Counted from the stretch's first letter, positions 8,161 to 21,759 are shown. The stretch: DNA of 64,000 nt from Streptomyces niger (GCF_000718305.1 NZ_JOFQ01000011.1:1-64000), one strand, 5' to 3'. Notes: a model not told the origin generated them from the letters alone. Numbers and translations: made by a program.

Positions 8161-9278
8161 GAAGCACTCCCGAAGGGTCCGGGTCCGGCGGTGCCGGCAG
8201 GGGTCGAAGGGGCGGGGGCCGATGGGGCGCGGGCCGCGGCCAGTTCGGCCGCCAGCACCGCCACCAGCTCGGCGGCGGGCAGCTGCCGGGCCAGCCGGTG
8301 GCCCTGGCCCGCCCACAGGCTCATGGCCTGCGGGTCGCCGGCCTGCGCCGCGGCCTTGCGAACCGGCGAGGTGAGGTGGTGCAGGGCCGGGTAGGCGGCC
8401 GGGGCGTACGGACCGTGCTCCCGCAGGAAACGGTTGGCCAGCCCGCGGGCCGGGCGTCCGGAGAACGCCCGGGTCAGCTCCGTGCGCGCGTACAGCGGGT
8501 CGGTCAGCGCCTGCTTGTGCAGCGGGTGGGCGCCGGACTCGGGACAGGCCAGGAAGGCGGTACCGAGCTGCGCGGCCACCGCGCCGGCCGCCAGTACGGC
8601 GGCGATCTGCGCGCCGCGCATCAGGCCGCCGGCGGCGATGACGGGCAGCCGCACGGCCTCGCGGACCTCGGCGATCAGCGTGAGCAGGCCGACGCCCGCG
8701 CCGTTGCCGTCGCGCTGCGGGTCGTCGCGGTGGGTGCCCTGGTGGCCGCCCGCCTCCGTGCCCTGGACGCACACGGCGTCGGCGCCGGCCTCCTGCGCGT
8801 CCCGCGCCTCGGCGGCCGTGGTGACGGTCACGACGGTGCAGGTGCCCACGCGGGTCAGGGAGTCCACGGTCTCGGCGGTGGGGCAGCCGAAGGTGAAGGA
8901 GACGACCGGTACCGGGTCCTCGCGGAGGAGGGCGAGCTTGGCTTCGTAGTCGTCGTCGGTGGCGCCACGCGGGTCGCCGAGCGTGGTCCCGTACCGGTCG
9001 GCTTCGCCCGCGAGCCGCTCGCGGTAGGCGTCGACGGCCGCGTCCTCGGCGAGCGCCGGCTGCGGCATGAAGAGGTTCACGCCGAAGGGCCGGCCGGTCA
9101 TGCCGCGCAGCCGCTCGATCTCCTGGCGCATGCCGTCGGCGGTCTTGTACCCGGCGGCGAGGAAACCCAGGCCGCCGGCCGCGCCGACGGCGGCGGCCAG
9201 CTCGGGACACGAGGCGCCGCCGGCCATGGGAGCTTGCACGATCGGGTGAGCGCTCAGCTCGGTCAGCGCGGTGGGCAT
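8157..9278 (-). CDS. Nitronate monooxygenase (2-nitropropane dioxygenase family)
   Basis: A 373-residue FMN-binding TIM-barrel protein. HPIVQAPMAGG at the N-terminus, the GLGFLAAGY segment and EAGGHQGTHR (flavin/active-site histidine region) are family hallmarks, as is the later LPVIAAGG phosphate-binding loop. Such enzymes oxidise alkyl nitronates such as propionate-3-nitronate. Two ATGs (9284 and 9278) are possible. I prefer 9278 because CACGAT lies six bases upstream as a possible -10 of a leaderless start, and MPTALTEL is the usual beginning. It is the first gene of a two-gene unit with rsmE. Confidence 0.85.
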   Translation of the reverse strand: MPTALTELSAHPIVQAPMAGGASCPELAAAVGAAGGLGFLAAGYKTADGMRQEIERLRGMTGRPFGVNLFMPQPALAEDAAVDAYRERLAGEADRYGTTLGDPRGATDDDYEAKLALLREDPVPVVSFTFGCPTAETVDSLTRVGTCTVVTVTTAAEARDAQEAGADAVCVQGTEAGGHQGTHRDDPQRDGNGAGVGLLTLIAEVREAVRLPVIAAGGLMRGAQIAAVLAAGAVAAQLGTAFLACPESGAHPLHKQALTDPLYARTELTRAFSGRPARGLANRFLREHGPYAPAAYPALHHLTSPVRKAAAQAGDPQAMSLWAGQGHRLARQLPAAELVAVLAAELAAARAPSAPAPSTPAGTAGPGPFGSAS

Positions 9279-9388
9279 GCCCACATCGTGTCACGCGTCA
9301 CGGCCGCCCCCCGAATCGGGGCGGCCGTGCCGCGACTGTGTCCTTCCGGCGCCCCGGCAAGCCGCCCGGCGCCCGTTGCCGTGCTCAC

Positions 9389-9405
9389 CCGGGGAACAAC
9401 CCCGG
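9389..9405. terminator. Hairpin, duplicate copy
   Basis: CCGGGG, loop AACAA, CCCCGG. A longer version of the same hairpin occurs 101 bases away at 9490-9508, directly downstream of dnaJ2. Both belong to a tandemly duplicated block. Confidence 0.45.
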
Positions 9406-9421
9406 ACCACCGGCACACCGA

Positions 9422-9478
9422 CTACCGCCCGTTGAACGCGTCCTTCAGGCGCGAGAACAGGCCCTGCTGGCCCGGCTG
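9422..9478 (-). pseudogene. Duplicated fragment of the dnaJ2 3' end
   Basis: These 57 bases match 9525-9581 (the last 18 codons and stop of dnaJ2) with one mismatch (position 9440 versus 9543), which is synonymous (GAC/GAT). The copy sits 103 bases downstream of the original in the same orientation and is accompanied by a copy of the hairpin. It encodes no start and is a remnant of a tandem duplication. Confidence 0.8.
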
Positions 9479-9489
9479 ACCGTGCCTGC

Positions 9490-9508
9490 CCGGGGGAACA
9501 ACCCCCGG
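9490..9508 (-). terminator. Hairpin after dnaJ2
   Basis: CCGGGGG, loop AACAA, CCCCCGG. This perfect seven-base stem begins 17 bases past the dnaJ2 stop. There is no T-run, which is common for Streptomyces terminators. Confidence 0.5.
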
Positions 9509-9524
9509 ACCCCCGACAAGCCGC

Positions 9525-10661
9525 CTACCGCCCGTTGAACGCATCCTTCAGGCGCGAGAACAGGCCCTGCTGGCCCGGCTGGAACTGGCCCGTGGGGCGT
9601 TCTTCGCCGCGGAGCTTGGCGAGGCGCGAGAGCAGTTCCTCCTGCTCCGGGTCGAGCTTGGTCGGGGTCTGGACCTCGACGTGGACGACCAGGTCGCCGC
9701 GGCCGCCGCCCCGCAGGTGCGTGATGCCGCAGCCGTGCAGCGGGATGGACTGGCCGGACTGGGTGCCGGGCCGGATGTCGACGTCGCGTACGCCGTCCAG
9801 CGTCTCCAGCGGGCACTTCGTACCCAACGCCGCCGCGGTCATCGGGATCGTGACCGTACAGTGCAGGTCGTCGCCGCGCCGCTGGAACACCGGGTGCGCG
9901 ACCTCGTGGATCTCCACGTACAGGTCACCGGCCGGACCGCCGCCGGGGCCGACCTCGCCCTCGCCCGCGAGCTGGATGCGGGTGCCGTTGTCCACGCCGG
10001 CCGGGATCTTGACCGTGAGCGTGCGGCGGGACCGGATGCGGCCGTCGCCCGCGCACTCGGGGCACGGGGTCGGCACGACCGTGCCGAAGCCCTGGCACTG
10101 CGGGCAGGGCCGCGAGGTCATGACCTGGCCCAGGAAGGACCGGGTGACCTGCGAGACCTCACCGCGCCCGCGACACATGTCACAGGTCTGCGCGGAGGTG
10201 CCGGGCGCGGCGCCCTCGCCGGAGCAGGTCGTGCACACCACGGCGGTGTCGACCTGAATGTCCTTGGTCGTACCGAACGCGGCCTCGTGCAGCTCCACGT
10301 CCAGCCGGATCATGGCGTCCTGGCCGCGGCGGGTGCGCGAGCGCGGCCCGCGCTGCGACGCCGTGCCGAAGAACGCGTCCATGATGTCGGAGAAGTTGCC
10401 GAAGCCCGCGCCGAAGCCGCCGGCCCCGCCGGCGCCGCCGCCCTGGGACATCGGGTCGCCGCCGAGGTCGTAGACCTGCTTCTTCTGCGGGTCCGACAGC
10501 ACCTCGTAAGCGGCGTTGATCTCCTTGAACCGCTCCTGGGTCTTGGGATCCGGGTTCACGTCCGGGTGCAGCTCGCGCGCCAGCCGCCGGAAAGCCTTCT
10601 TGATCTGGTCCTGCGAGGCGTCGCGGCTGACGCCGAGGACCGCGTAGTAGTCCGTGGCCAC
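9525..10661 (-). CDS. dnaJ2: Chaperone DnaJ (second paralogue, heat-shock operon)
   Basis: A 378-residue type I DnaJ: J domain about 1-70 with HPD at 32-34, a Gly-rich linker (about 75-95), four CxxCxGxG zinc repeats ([32 protein letters not shown]) and a C-terminal substrate-binding region. It is the DnaK co-chaperone. The start codon is GTG, immediately after the TAA of hrcA with no gap, so it is translationally coupled and shares the CIRCE-controlled promoter. Its last 18 codons are duplicated downstream. Confidence 0.95.
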   Translation of the reverse strand: MATDYYAVLGVSRDASQDQIKKAFRRLARELHPDVNPDPKTQERFKEINAAYEVLSDPQKKQVYDLGGDPMSQGGGAGGAGGFGAGFGNFSDIMDAFFGTASQRGPRSRTRRGQDAMIRLDVELHEAAFGTTKDIQVDTAVVCTTCSGEGAAPGTSAQTCDMCRGRGEVSQVTRSFLGQVMTSRPCPQCQGFGTVVPTPCPECAGDGRIRSRRTLTVKIPAGVDNGTRIQLAGEGEVGPGGGPAGDLYVEIHEVAHPVFQRRGDDLHCTVTIPMTAAALGTKCPLETLDGVRDVDIRPGTQSGQSIPLHGCGITHLRGGGRGDLVVHVEVQTPTKLDPEQEELLSRLAKLRGEERPTGQFQPGQQGLFSRLKDAFNGR

Positions 10662-11678
10662 TTACGACTCCGCCAGGATCTGTCCGACGTAACGTGCCAC
10701 TGCGCGTACCGCTCCCATCGTTCCGGGGTAGTCCATGCGGGTCGGTCCGACCACGCCGAGTTTGGCGACTGCCTCGTCGCCCGAACCGTAGCCGACGGCG
10801 ACGACCGATGTGGAAGTGAGGCCTTCGTGAGCGTTCTCATGCCCGATACGCACGGTCATGCTCGAATCCTTGGCCTCTCCCAGCAGCTTGAGAAGCACGA
10901 CCTGCTCCTCAAGTGCTTCCAGCACCGGCCGGATCGTCAGCGGGAAATCATGACCGAAGCGCGTGAGATTGGCGGTTCCGCCGATCATCAGCCGCTCCTC
11001 GGTCTCCTCCACCAGAGTCTCCAGCAACACCGACAGCACTGTCGAGACCGTGCCCCGGTCCTCCGTCTCGAAGGACTCGGGAAGGTCCTGCACCAGTTGC
11101 GGCACGTCGGTGAACCGGCGCCCCACGACACGGCTGTTGAGCCGCGCCCGCAGGTCCGCCAGAGACGTTTCGCCGAACGGCGCGGGGCAGTCGATCATGC
11201 GCTGCTCGACCCGCCCCGTGTCGGTGATCAGGACGAGCATCAGCCGGGCCGGGGCCAGCGAGAGCAGTTCCACGTGCCGGACGGTGGACCGGGTCAGCGA
11301 GGGGTACTGCACCACCGCGACCTGCCGGGTCAGCTGCGCGAGCAGCCGCACCGTACGGGCCACGACGTCGTCGAGGTCCACCGCGCTGTCGAGGAAGCTG
11401 TGGATCGCCCGGCGCTCGGGGCCGGAGAGCGGCTTGACGGCCGCCAGCTTGTCGACGAAGAGGCGGTAGCCCTTGTCGGTGGGGATGCGGCCGGCGCTGG
11501 TGTGGGGCTGGGCGATGAAGCCCTCCTCCTCCAGCGCGGCCATGTCGTTGCGGACGGTGGCCGGCGAGACGCCGAGCTGGTGGCGCTCCGTGAGCGCCTT
11601 GGAGCCGACCGGCTCCTCGGTGCCGACGTAGTCCTGGACGATGGCACGCAGCACTTCGAGTCTGCGTTCGCTGAGCAT
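10662..11678 (-). CDS. hrcA: Heat-inducible transcription repressor HrcA
   Basis: 338 residues: an N-terminal winged helix ([18 protein letters not shown], then [18 protein letters not shown]) and a GAF-like/dimerisation body ending [20 protein letters not shown]. It represses the class I heat-shock genes by binding CIRCE. The longer open frame to 11819 is rejected because the ATG at 11678 has a GGAGGTG ribosome-binding site and matches the family start. A CIRCE-type operator lies about 75 bases upstream at 11754-11778, implying autoregulation, with dnaJ2 in the same operon. Confidence 0.96.
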   Translation of the reverse strand: MLSERRLEVLRAIVQDYVGTEEPVGSKALTERHQLGVSPATVRNDMAALEEEGFIAQPHTSAGRIPTDKGYRLFVDKLAAVKPLSGPERRAIHSFLDSAVDLDDVVARTVRLLAQLTRQVAVVQYPSLTRSTVRHVELLSLAPARLMLVLITDTGRVEQRMIDCPAPFGETSLADLRARLNSRVVGRRFTDVPQLVQDLPESFETEDRGTVSTVLSVLLETLVEETEERLMIGGTANLTRFGHDFPLTIRPVLEALEEQVVLLKLLGEAKDSSMTVRIGHENAHEGLTSTSVVAVGYGSGDEAVAKLGVVGPTRMDYPGTMGAVRAVARYVGQILAES

Positions 11679-11753
11679 CGCGCACACCTCCAGTCCCACG
11701 CTCTTGCCGAGCCGTTCACGGCCGTCCGTCCGGGGCGGCCCGGTGGCCACCCC

Positions 11754-11778
11754 TGGCACTCGCCCTGTCCGAGTGCCA
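11754..11778. promoter_or_regulatory. CIRCE operator
   Basis: TGGCACTC, nine bases, GAGTGCCA: an eight-base perfect inverted repeat with the exact 9-base CIRCE spacing (consensus TTAGCACTC-N9-GAGTGCTAA). It lies just downstream of the predicted hrcA transcription start, the expected site for HrcA repression. Confidence 0.88.
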
Positions 11779-11788
11779 AACCCCGTCC

Positions 11789-11794
11789 AGTGTA
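11789..11794 (-). promoter_or_regulatory. hrcA-dnaJ2 promoter -10 element
   Basis: TACACT on the minus strand places the transcription start near 11782, so the CIRCE element would overlap roughly +4 to +28. A -35-like TTGCCC lies about 19 bases upstream. Confidence 0.55.
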
Positions 11795-11949
11795 CGGCCG
11801 GGTAGCACGGCCGGGGCAAGGCCGGGCGACACGGCTCGCCGCCCGGCGGGCCACCGTATCGCGCCGAGGCCGGTCCGTGTCCCCGGGATCGGCCCAGGTC
11901 AGCCGGGCGACCGCGGGCGATTTCCCGGTATACGGGCTAGCGTCGCGGT

Positions 11950-12684
11950 ATGCGCACGACTTGGGAAGAGGCAGGGTGGGAGCGGCTTGCGGACGGGGTC
12001 GCGCGACGCCGGCTGCCGGGCTGGGACGCCACCGTGGGAGTAGTGGCCGGCACCACCGGCGTCCTCCTGATCGACACCGGGTCCGGGCTGCGCGAGGGCG
12101 CCGAGCTGCGCCGTCAGGTGCGCGACGTCCTGGGCCGTGAGGTGACCCACATCGTCCTCACGCATCCGCATTTCGATCATGTGCTGGGCACCGCGGCGTT
12201 CGCGGGCGTGACGGTTTTCGGGGCGACCGGGCTGGGCGAGCTGCTGCGGCGCGAGCCGGAGGCGCTGGCCGGCGACGCGGTACGGAACGGGGCCGACCCG
12301 GAGGCGACGGCGGTGGCCGTGGACACCCTGGTGGTCCCCGACCACGCGGTCTGCGGGGAGCGCACCCTCGACCTGGGCGACCGCCGCGTCCTGCTGGCGA
12401 ACATCGGGCCCGGGCACACCGCGCACGACCTGGCGGTCTGCGTGCGGTGCGGGCCGGACGAGCCGGAGGTCGTCTTCTGTGGTGACCTGGTCGAGGAGTC
12501 GGGTGAACCGCAGGCCGGGCCCGATGCGCTGCCCGCCTGCTGGCCGGCGGCGCTGGACCGGCTGCTGTCCCTCGGCGGCGAGGACGCGCGGTACGTCCCG
12601 GGGCACGGCGCCGTCGTGGATGCCCGCTTCGTCCGCGCCCAGCGCGACGAGCTGGCCCGCCGCTTCGGCGTGTCGCCCCACTAG
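11950..12684 (+). CDS. Metallo-beta-lactamase-fold hydrolase
   Basis: A 244-residue MBL-fold protein: LIDTGSGL strand-loop, the zinc motif HPHFDH (THPHFDHVLGT), a second metal histidine in NIGPGHTAHD, the bridging aspartate in VVFCGDLVEE and the last histidine in YVPGHGAVV. This is a complete dinuclear site of the class B/SoxH-like type; the substrate is unknown. The ATG has no ribosome-binding site. The hexamer TAGCGT (11938-11943) ends six bases before it, so the mRNA is probably leaderless. It is divergent from hrcA. Confidence 0.85.
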   Translation: MRTTWEEAGWERLADGVARRRLPGWDATVGVVAGTTGVLLIDTGSGLREGAELRRQVRDVLGREVTHIVLTHPHFDHVLGTAAFAGVTVFGATGLGELLRREPEALAGDAVRNGADPEATAVAVDTLVVPDHAVCGERTLDLGDRRVLLANIGPGHTAHDLAVCVRCGPDEPEVVFCGDLVEESGEPQAGPDALPACWPAALDRLLSLGGEDARYVPGHGAVVDARFVRAQRDELARRFGVSPH

Positions 12685-12723
12685 CCCGCCCGGGGGACGC
12701 CCGCCCCGCATATCGTCTGTCGA

Positions 12724-13560
12724 ATGCGCAGCAGACAGTACGGGCCCGACCTGACCCCGCCGTGGAAGAAGCAGCGTCCCGCGCCCGAGGTGCCCGCCGA
12801 GCCCGATCTCGTCGTCGAAGAGGTCACGACCGGCTTCTGCGGGGCCGTCATCCGCTGCGAGAAGACCGCCGAGGGCCCGACGGTCACCCTGGAGGACCGC
12901 TTCGGCAAACACCGGGTCTTCCCGATGACGCCCCGCGGCTTCCTCCTGGAGGGCAAGGTCGTCACGCTCGTACGCCCCTCTGCCGCACCCGCACGCCCCC
13001 AGGGTCCGCAGCGCACCGCCTCCGGCTCCCTCGCCGTCCCCGGCGCCCGCGCCCGGGTCGCCCGCGCCGGCCGCATCTACGTCGAGGGCCGCCACGACGC
13101 GGAGCTGGTGGAGCGGGTGTGGGGGGACGACCTGCGCATCGAGGGCGTGGTGGTGGAGTACCTGGAGGGCGTCGACGATCTTCCCTCGATCGTCCGGTCC
13201 TTCTCCCCGGGGCCGGACGCCCGCCTCGGCGTCCTCGTGGACCACCTGGTACCGGGTTCGAAGGAGTCCCGCATCGCGGCCTCGGTCACGGACGCGAACG
13301 TCCTCGTCGTCGGCCATCCGTACATCGACATCTGGGAGGCCGTGAAGCCGGCGTCCGTCGGTATCCCGGCCTGGCCGTCGGTCCCGCGCGGCCAGGACTG
13401 GAAGACGGGCGTCTGCCGGGCGCTCGGCTGGCCGGAGAACACGGGGGCCGCGTGGCTGCGCATCCTCGGCTCGGTGCGGTCGTACAAGGACCTGGAGCCG
13501 GCGCTGCTGGGACGGGTGGAGGAGCTGATCGACTTTGTTACGGCCGGGAGTGGGGCCTGA
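12724..13560 (+). CDS. DUF3097-family protein
   Basis: 278 residues, recognised as the conserved actinobacterial DUF3097 family of unknown function. Visible features are the SRQYGPDLTPPWKKQ start, a beta-rich N-terminal part (GAVIRCEKTAEGPTVTLEDRFGK), a central RIYVEGRHDAELVERVWGDD segment and a GHPYIDIWEAVKP segment. The central part with EGRHD and the acidic DDL resembles a Toprim-like arrangement (inference, weak). The ATG is preceded by TATCGT (12711-12716) with a seven-base gap and no ribosome-binding site, indicating a leaderless mRNA. Its 3' end overlaps the convergent Uma2-family gene by 23 bases. Confidence 0.8.
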   Translation: MRSRQYGPDLTPPWKKQRPAPEVPAEPDLVVEEVTTGFCGAVIRCEKTAEGPTVTLEDRFGKHRVFPMTPRGFLLEGKVVTLVRPSAAPARPQGPQRTASGSLAVPGARARVARAGRIYVEGRHDAELVERVWGDDLRIEGVVVEYLEGVDDLPSIVRSFSPGPDARLGVLVDHLVPGSKESRIAASVTDANVLVVGHPYIDIWEAVKPASVGIPAWPSVPRGQDWKTGVCRALGWPENTGAAWLRILGSVRSYKDLEPALLGRVEELIDFVTAGSGA

Positions 13561-14128
13561 CGCCGGGGAGCCGCTGGAACTTGCTGGTGTCCAACTCGAC
13601 GCCGAGCAGGTCCAGCGGCACGGGGTCGCCGAACTTGGTGATGCGCTGCACCGTGTAGTCGGCGTCCTCGCCACTGCCGGTCGGCTCGGTGAGCAGGACG
13701 CACTGGCCCATGATCGGGTCGACGATCAGGTAAGCAGGAATCTTGCCTGCGGCGTAGATCGAACGCTTGACACCGTAGTCGCGTTCGACACTGCTCTTGG
13801 AGACGACCTCGACCAGCATCGTGACCACCCCGGCCGGCAGCAGTCGGCCCGATTCCGGCCCGGCGTCGCGATCCAGCACGACGAGGTCCGGCTGCGGCTC
13901 ACTGGTCTCGCTCAGCAGGTCGATGTCCTGTGTCTGGAGGCAGTCCCACCTCTGCTCCGGGATCTGCCGCAGAACCCTCAGCACGATCCGGTTGTGCACC
14001 AGATCCGGCCCGGCCATCATCACAATTTCCCCCCGCAGGAGCTCCGCCTTGAATCCCTCGGGAACCTCAAGTTCCTCGAAGAACGCGACGAGGGGGTGAG
14101 TGATCGGCCGGTCCTCCACAGCTGTCAT
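13538..14128 (-). CDS. Uma2-family (DUF820) endonuclease-like protein
   Basis: A 196-residue protein of the Uma2/DUF820 family, a PD-(D/E)XK nuclease-like fold abundant in Streptomyces. Conserved landmarks are ELLRGEIVMMAGP, QPDLVVLD (catalytic-type Asp), MLVEVVSKSS..RDYGVKRSIYAAGKIPAYLIVD. The biological role is unknown. The ATG at 14128 is preceded by GGAGGACCACGG. It lies 104 bases downstream of hemW on the same strand. Codon use is slightly less GC3-biased than its neighbours, fitting a family that spreads horizontally. Confidence 0.82.
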   Translation of the reverse strand: MTAVEDRPITHPLVAFFEELEVPEGFKAELLRGEIVMMAGPDLVHNRIVLRVLRQIPEQRWDCLQTQDIDLLSETSEPQPDLVVLDRDAGPESGRLLPAGVVTMLVEVVSKSSVERDYGVKRSIYAAGKIPAYLIVDPIMGQCVLLTEPTGSGEDADYTVQRITKFGDPVPLDLLGVELDTSKFQRLPGVRPHSRP

Positions 14129-14232
14129 CTCCGTGGTCCTCCGCTGCACGCCATCGTCCAGATACGACAGCAACCTAGGCACCAGCGTAGGCCCGTCCGC
14201 AGGGAAAGCACACGATTCACTCCCGCGAGTGA

Positions 14233-15465
14233 TCAGTCCACCAGATCCCGCACCACCGCGTCCGCCAGCAGCCGCCCCCGCAGTGTCAGCACGGCACGTC
14301 CGGCCTCGTACGGGCCGGGGTCCAGGAGGCCGTCGGAGAGGGCCTTCTCCGCCGCCGCGAGGCCCGCCGGGCGCAGCAGCTCCAAGGGGCAGCCCGCCGC
14401 CAGCCGCAGTTCCAGGAGGATGCGCTCGACGCGGCGGTCCTCGGCGGCGAGGACCTCGCGGCCGGCGCCGGGTGTGCGGCCCTCCGCGAGGGCCTGCGCG
14501 TACGCACCCGGGTGCTTCACGTTCCACCAGCGGACGCCGCCGACGTGGCTGTGCGCGCCGGGGCCCGCGCCCCACCAGTCGGCGCCGGTCCAGTACAGCT
14601 CGTTGTGGCGGCAGCGGGCCGGCTCGGACGTGGCCCAGTTGGAGACCTCGTACCAGCTGAAGCCCGCGGCGGTCAGGGTCTCCTCGGCGATGAGGTAGCG
14701 GTCGGCGTGCTCGTCGTCGTCCGTCATCGGGACCTCGCCGCGGCGGATGCGGCGGGCGAGCTGGGTGCCCTCCTCGACGATGAGCGCGTACGCGGACACG
14801 TGGTCGGGGCCGGCGCCGACCGCCGCGTCCAGGGAGGCCCGCCAGTCGTCGTCGGACTCGCCGGGCGTGCCGTAGATCAGGTCGAGGTTGACGTGGTCGA
14901 AGCCGGCGGCGCGGGCCTCGGCCACGCAGGCTTCGGGGCGGCCCGGGGTGTGCGTGCGGTCGAGGATCTTCAGGACGTGCTGCCGGGCACTCTGCATGCC
15001 GAAGGAGATCCGGTTGAAGCCGCCGGCGCGGAGCTCGGCGAGGTAGCGCGGGTCGACGGACTCCGGGTTCGCCTCGGTGGTGATCTCCGCGTCCGGCGTG
15101 AAGCCGAATTCGTCGCGGATGGCGGCGAGCATGCGGGAGAGGTCGGCGGCCGGGAGGAGGGTGGGCGTGCCGCCGCCGACGAAGACCGTCTCGACCCGGC
15201 GGGGGTCAGCGCCGAGGACCTTGCGGGCCCGGCGGATCTCCTCGATCAGCGTGTCCGCGTAGTTCTCGCGGGAGGCGAGGGCGCCGCCGGAGCCGCGCAG
15301 TTCGTTCGCGGTGTAGGTGTTGAAGTCGCAGTAGCCGCAGCGGGTCGCGCAGTACGGCACGTGCAGATAGAACCCGAGGGGCCGCTCGCCCGCTCCGGCC
15401 AGGGCGGAGGCGGGCAGCGCCCCGTCCTCGGGCAGGGGCTCACCGTCGGGGAGTGCAGAAGGCAT
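14233..15465 (-). CDS. hemW: Radical SAM heme chaperone HemW (HemN-like)
   Basis: 410 residues. The radical-SAM cluster motif is C39-x3-C43-x2-C46 (HVPYCATRCGYCDF), followed by VFVGGGTPTLL, TTEANPES and the NRISFGMQS segment. The x3-x2 pattern and the absence of the extra HemN N-terminal region fit HemW, which delivers heme to respiratory proteins, rather than true coproporphyrinogen dehydrogenase. The ATG has no good ribosome-binding site; GACAAT six bases upstream could be the -10 of a leaderless start. It lies 47 bases downstream of the PP2C gene. Confidence 0.9.
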   Translation of the reverse strand: MPSALPDGEPLPEDGALPASALAGAGERPLGFYLHVPYCATRCGYCDFNTYTANELRGSGGALASRENYADTLIEEIRRARKVLGADPRRVETVFVGGGTPTLLPAADLSRMLAAIRDEFGFTPDAEITTEANPESVDPRYLAELRAGGFNRISFGMQSARQHVLKILDRTHTPGRPEACVAEARAAGFDHVNLDLIYGTPGESDDDWRASLDAAVGAGPDHVSAYALIVEEGTQLARRIRRGEVPMTDDDEHADRYLIAEETLTAAGFSWYEVSNWATSEPARCRHNELYWTGADWWGAGPGAHSHVGGVRWWNVKHPGAYAQALAEGRTPGAGREVLAAEDRRVERILLELRLAAGCPLELLRPAGLAAAEKALSDGLLDPGPYEAGRAVLTLRGRLLADAVVRDLVD

Positions 15466-15512
15466 GGATCCATTGTCCGGTACTCGGGGAGTGCCGCCTT
15501 CCGCCGCGGGGG

Positions 15513-17516
15513 CTACGGCCGTACCGCCTGGAGGACCAGCAGTGCCAGGTCGTCGTCGGGCGGGGTCGGCGCGAAGGCGTGCACCCGGCTCCTGAGGTGC
15601 TCGGCGACGCCGTCCGCGCCCAGCCCCGCGCACTCCGCGAGGGCCCGCACGAGGCCGTCCTCGTCGTCGAAGAGCAGCCCGCCCGCGCGGCGCTCGGTCA
15701 CGCCGTCGGTGACGCACAGCAGCGTCTCCCCTGGCGCGAGATCGAAGGACTCGCTCTCGTACGCCGTGTCCTCCAGGACGCCGAGCAGCATCTGCGGCCC
15801 GGCGACCGCGCGGACCGTGCCGTCCGTGCCGAGGACCAGCGGCAGGGGGTGACCGGCGCTGGCGATCGTGCAGCGGGCGCCGCCGCCACCGCCCTCGTGC
15901 GGCACGATCTCGCCGTAGAGGAGGGAGAGGAAGCGTGCCTGCTCGCTCTCCTCCCGGTAGCCGGGCTGCGACTCCGTCTCGGAGCCGGCCTCGACCACCG
16001 CGGCGGCCACCGCGGCGACGGAGTCGGCGGCCTCCATCGCGACCGTGCGGTTCAGCCGGTCCAGCACCTCGCCGACGCCGTACCCCTCGCGGGCCAGCAG
16101 CCGCAGCACCGGGCGGGCCAGGCCGGTGACGGCGGCCGCCTCCGGGCCGCTGCCGCAGACGTCGCCGAGCATGAAGCACCAGCGGCCCGGGCCCGCCTGG
16201 AAGAGGTCCCAGAAGTCGCCGCCGGCCCAGGCGCCCTCGCGCGGTTCGTACACGACGGCCGAGGCGACGCCCGGCACGTCGGCGCGCCGGCCCGGCAGCA
16301 GCCTGCGCTGCAGCACCCGGCTGATGCGCTCCTGGCGGCTGTAGGCGTCGGCGGTGGCGATGGCCCGGGCCACCCGGCCCGCCAGGTCCTCGATCAGCGA
16401 GACCACCTCGTCGGGGAAGCGCACGAGGCCGGCCCGGCCGATCAGCAGCGTGCCGTGCCGGCGGACGCCCGAGACCAGCGGGCAGGCCAGGGCCGCGCCG
16501 CCGGAGCCGAAGCCGCTGGGCTCGCCGGGCCACGGCCAGGGCCCGGCGCCGGTGCTCTGGCCGTCGGCGCCCCGGCCGGTCAGCACCGGCGGGTCCTTCA
16601 CCAGCAGCTCGCGCAGGCCGTCGATGCGGCTCTCCGTGGCGTGCCAGACGCGGGCCAGGCGGGGCACGCCGGCGTCCCCGCCGTCGTCCAGCCACACCGC
16701 GCACCAGTCGGCCATCCGCGGCACGATCAGCTGCGCGACCAGCGCGGCCACCTGGTCCGCGTCCAGCTGCCCGCTGAGCAGGTCGGAGGCCTCGGCGAGG
16801 AAGGACAGCGCGCCGTGGTTGAGCCGCTCGACCTCGCAGCGGCGCAGCGCGGCCCGCTGCGGCCCGGGCGACATCAGGACGGTGGCCTGCCCGCCCGGCC
16901 CCGCCCGGTCCGCGTCGAAGACCTCCACCGGCGGTTCGTACACCGTCTCCGGTGAGTCCGCCGTCACCCGGAACCACACGGTCTTCAGCGTGCGCCGGTA
17001 GGTGATGCCCCAGGCGTCGGCCAGCGCGCCGACCAGCTGCAGTCCGCGCCCCGCGCCCTCGGCGGTGACGGCGTCGTGCCGGCCGCGCACGGGGCGGGCC
17101 GGGTGGTGGTCGGAGACCTCGACGACCACGGCGGTGTGCGGGCCGTCCTCGTCCACCCGGCAGAGCAGCTCGACGGCGGTCCCGGCGTGCACGACGGCGT
17201 TGGTGACCAGCTCGCTCACGAGCAGCTCGGCCTCGTCGGCGAGGCGTTCGGTGAGGTACTGCGCGCCGGGCAGCTCGCGGGTGGTCCAGTCGGTCAGCGT
17301 CGTACGGACGAACTGCCGGGCGGCGCGCGCCGCGATGGGTGAGCCGGGCAGCCCGACGGTACGGGAGCCCTCGTCCGCGGACGCGCCGTCGGCGCGTTGT
17401 CGACCACCCGCCGTGTCGCCCGCGGGCCCGGTGCGCTCCCGGACGGGCAGGGCGTCGGGCCGCGCCCCGGTCCGCCTGCGCACCACGTCGGTTTCCGACG
17501 GAGTTGTCGTCCCCAT
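15513..17516 (-). CDS. OsaC-like RsbW-kinase / GAF / PP2C phosphatase
   Basis: 667 residues in three domains. An RsbW-type histidine-kinase-like ATPase spans about 55-185 (N-box SELVTNAVVHAG with N106; G-box EGAGRGLQLV). A GAF domain spans about 235-390. A SpoIIE/PP2C phosphatase spans about 410-665 with metal aspartates D434 (GGDFWD) and D452 (GDVCGSG) and late TDGVTE. This fuses anti-sigma kinase and anti-anti-sigma phosphatase activities. The arrangement next to a hybrid kinase and an orphan regulator recalls osaC-osaA-osaB of S. coelicolor, where OsaC tunes the osmotic sigma factor SigB. Unlike OsaC as I recall it, no PAS domain is evident. ATG at 17516 with GGGAG upstream. Confidence 0.8.
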   Translation of the reverse strand: MGTTTPSETDVVRRRTGARPDALPVRERTGPAGDTAGGRQRADGASADEGSRTVGLPGSPIAARAARQFVRTTLTDWTTRELPGAQYLTERLADEAELLVSELVTNAVVHAGTAVELLCRVDEDGPHTAVVVEVSDHHPARPVRGRHDAVTAEGAGRGLQLVGALADAWGITYRRTLKTVWFRVTADSPETVYEPPVEVFDADRAGPGGQATVLMSPGPQRAALRRCEVERLNHGALSFLAEASDLLSGQLDADQVAALVAQLIVPRMADWCAVWLDDGGDAGVPRLARVWHATESRIDGLRELLVKDPPVLTGRGADGQSTGAGPWPWPGEPSGFGSGGAALACPLVSGVRRHGTLLIGRAGLVRFPDEVVSLIEDLAGRVARAIATADAYSRQERISRVLQRRLLPGRRADVPGVASAVVYEPREGAWAGGDFWDLFQAGPGRWCFMLGDVCGSGPEAAAVTGLARPVLRLLAREGYGVGEVLDRLNRTVAMEAADSVAAVAAAVVEAGSETESQPGYREESEQARFLSLLYGEIVPHEGGGGGARCTIASAGHPLPLVLGTDGTVRAVAGPQMLLGVLEDTAYESESFDLAPGETLLCVTDGVTERRAGGLLFDDEDGLVRALAECAGLGADGVAEHLRSRVHAFAPTPPDDDLALLVLQAVRP

Positions 17517-17616
17517 TGAGCACTCCCGAGCAGTTCCGCAATAGCGCCGATTGCGCCATCGCCAGGGTGACAGACTGAGCTCACCCATTCGCACCGAGTT
17601 ACTGAAGTGGGTCGTT

Positions 17617-21759
<4,143 letters not shown>

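Noticed and set aside
14233..17559. A 1108-codon minus-strand open frame running through hemW and across the OsaC-like gene
   Set aside because: Only the hemW part (to 15465) is coding; the rest is an out-of-frame Arg/Gly-rich overlap of the PP2C gene.
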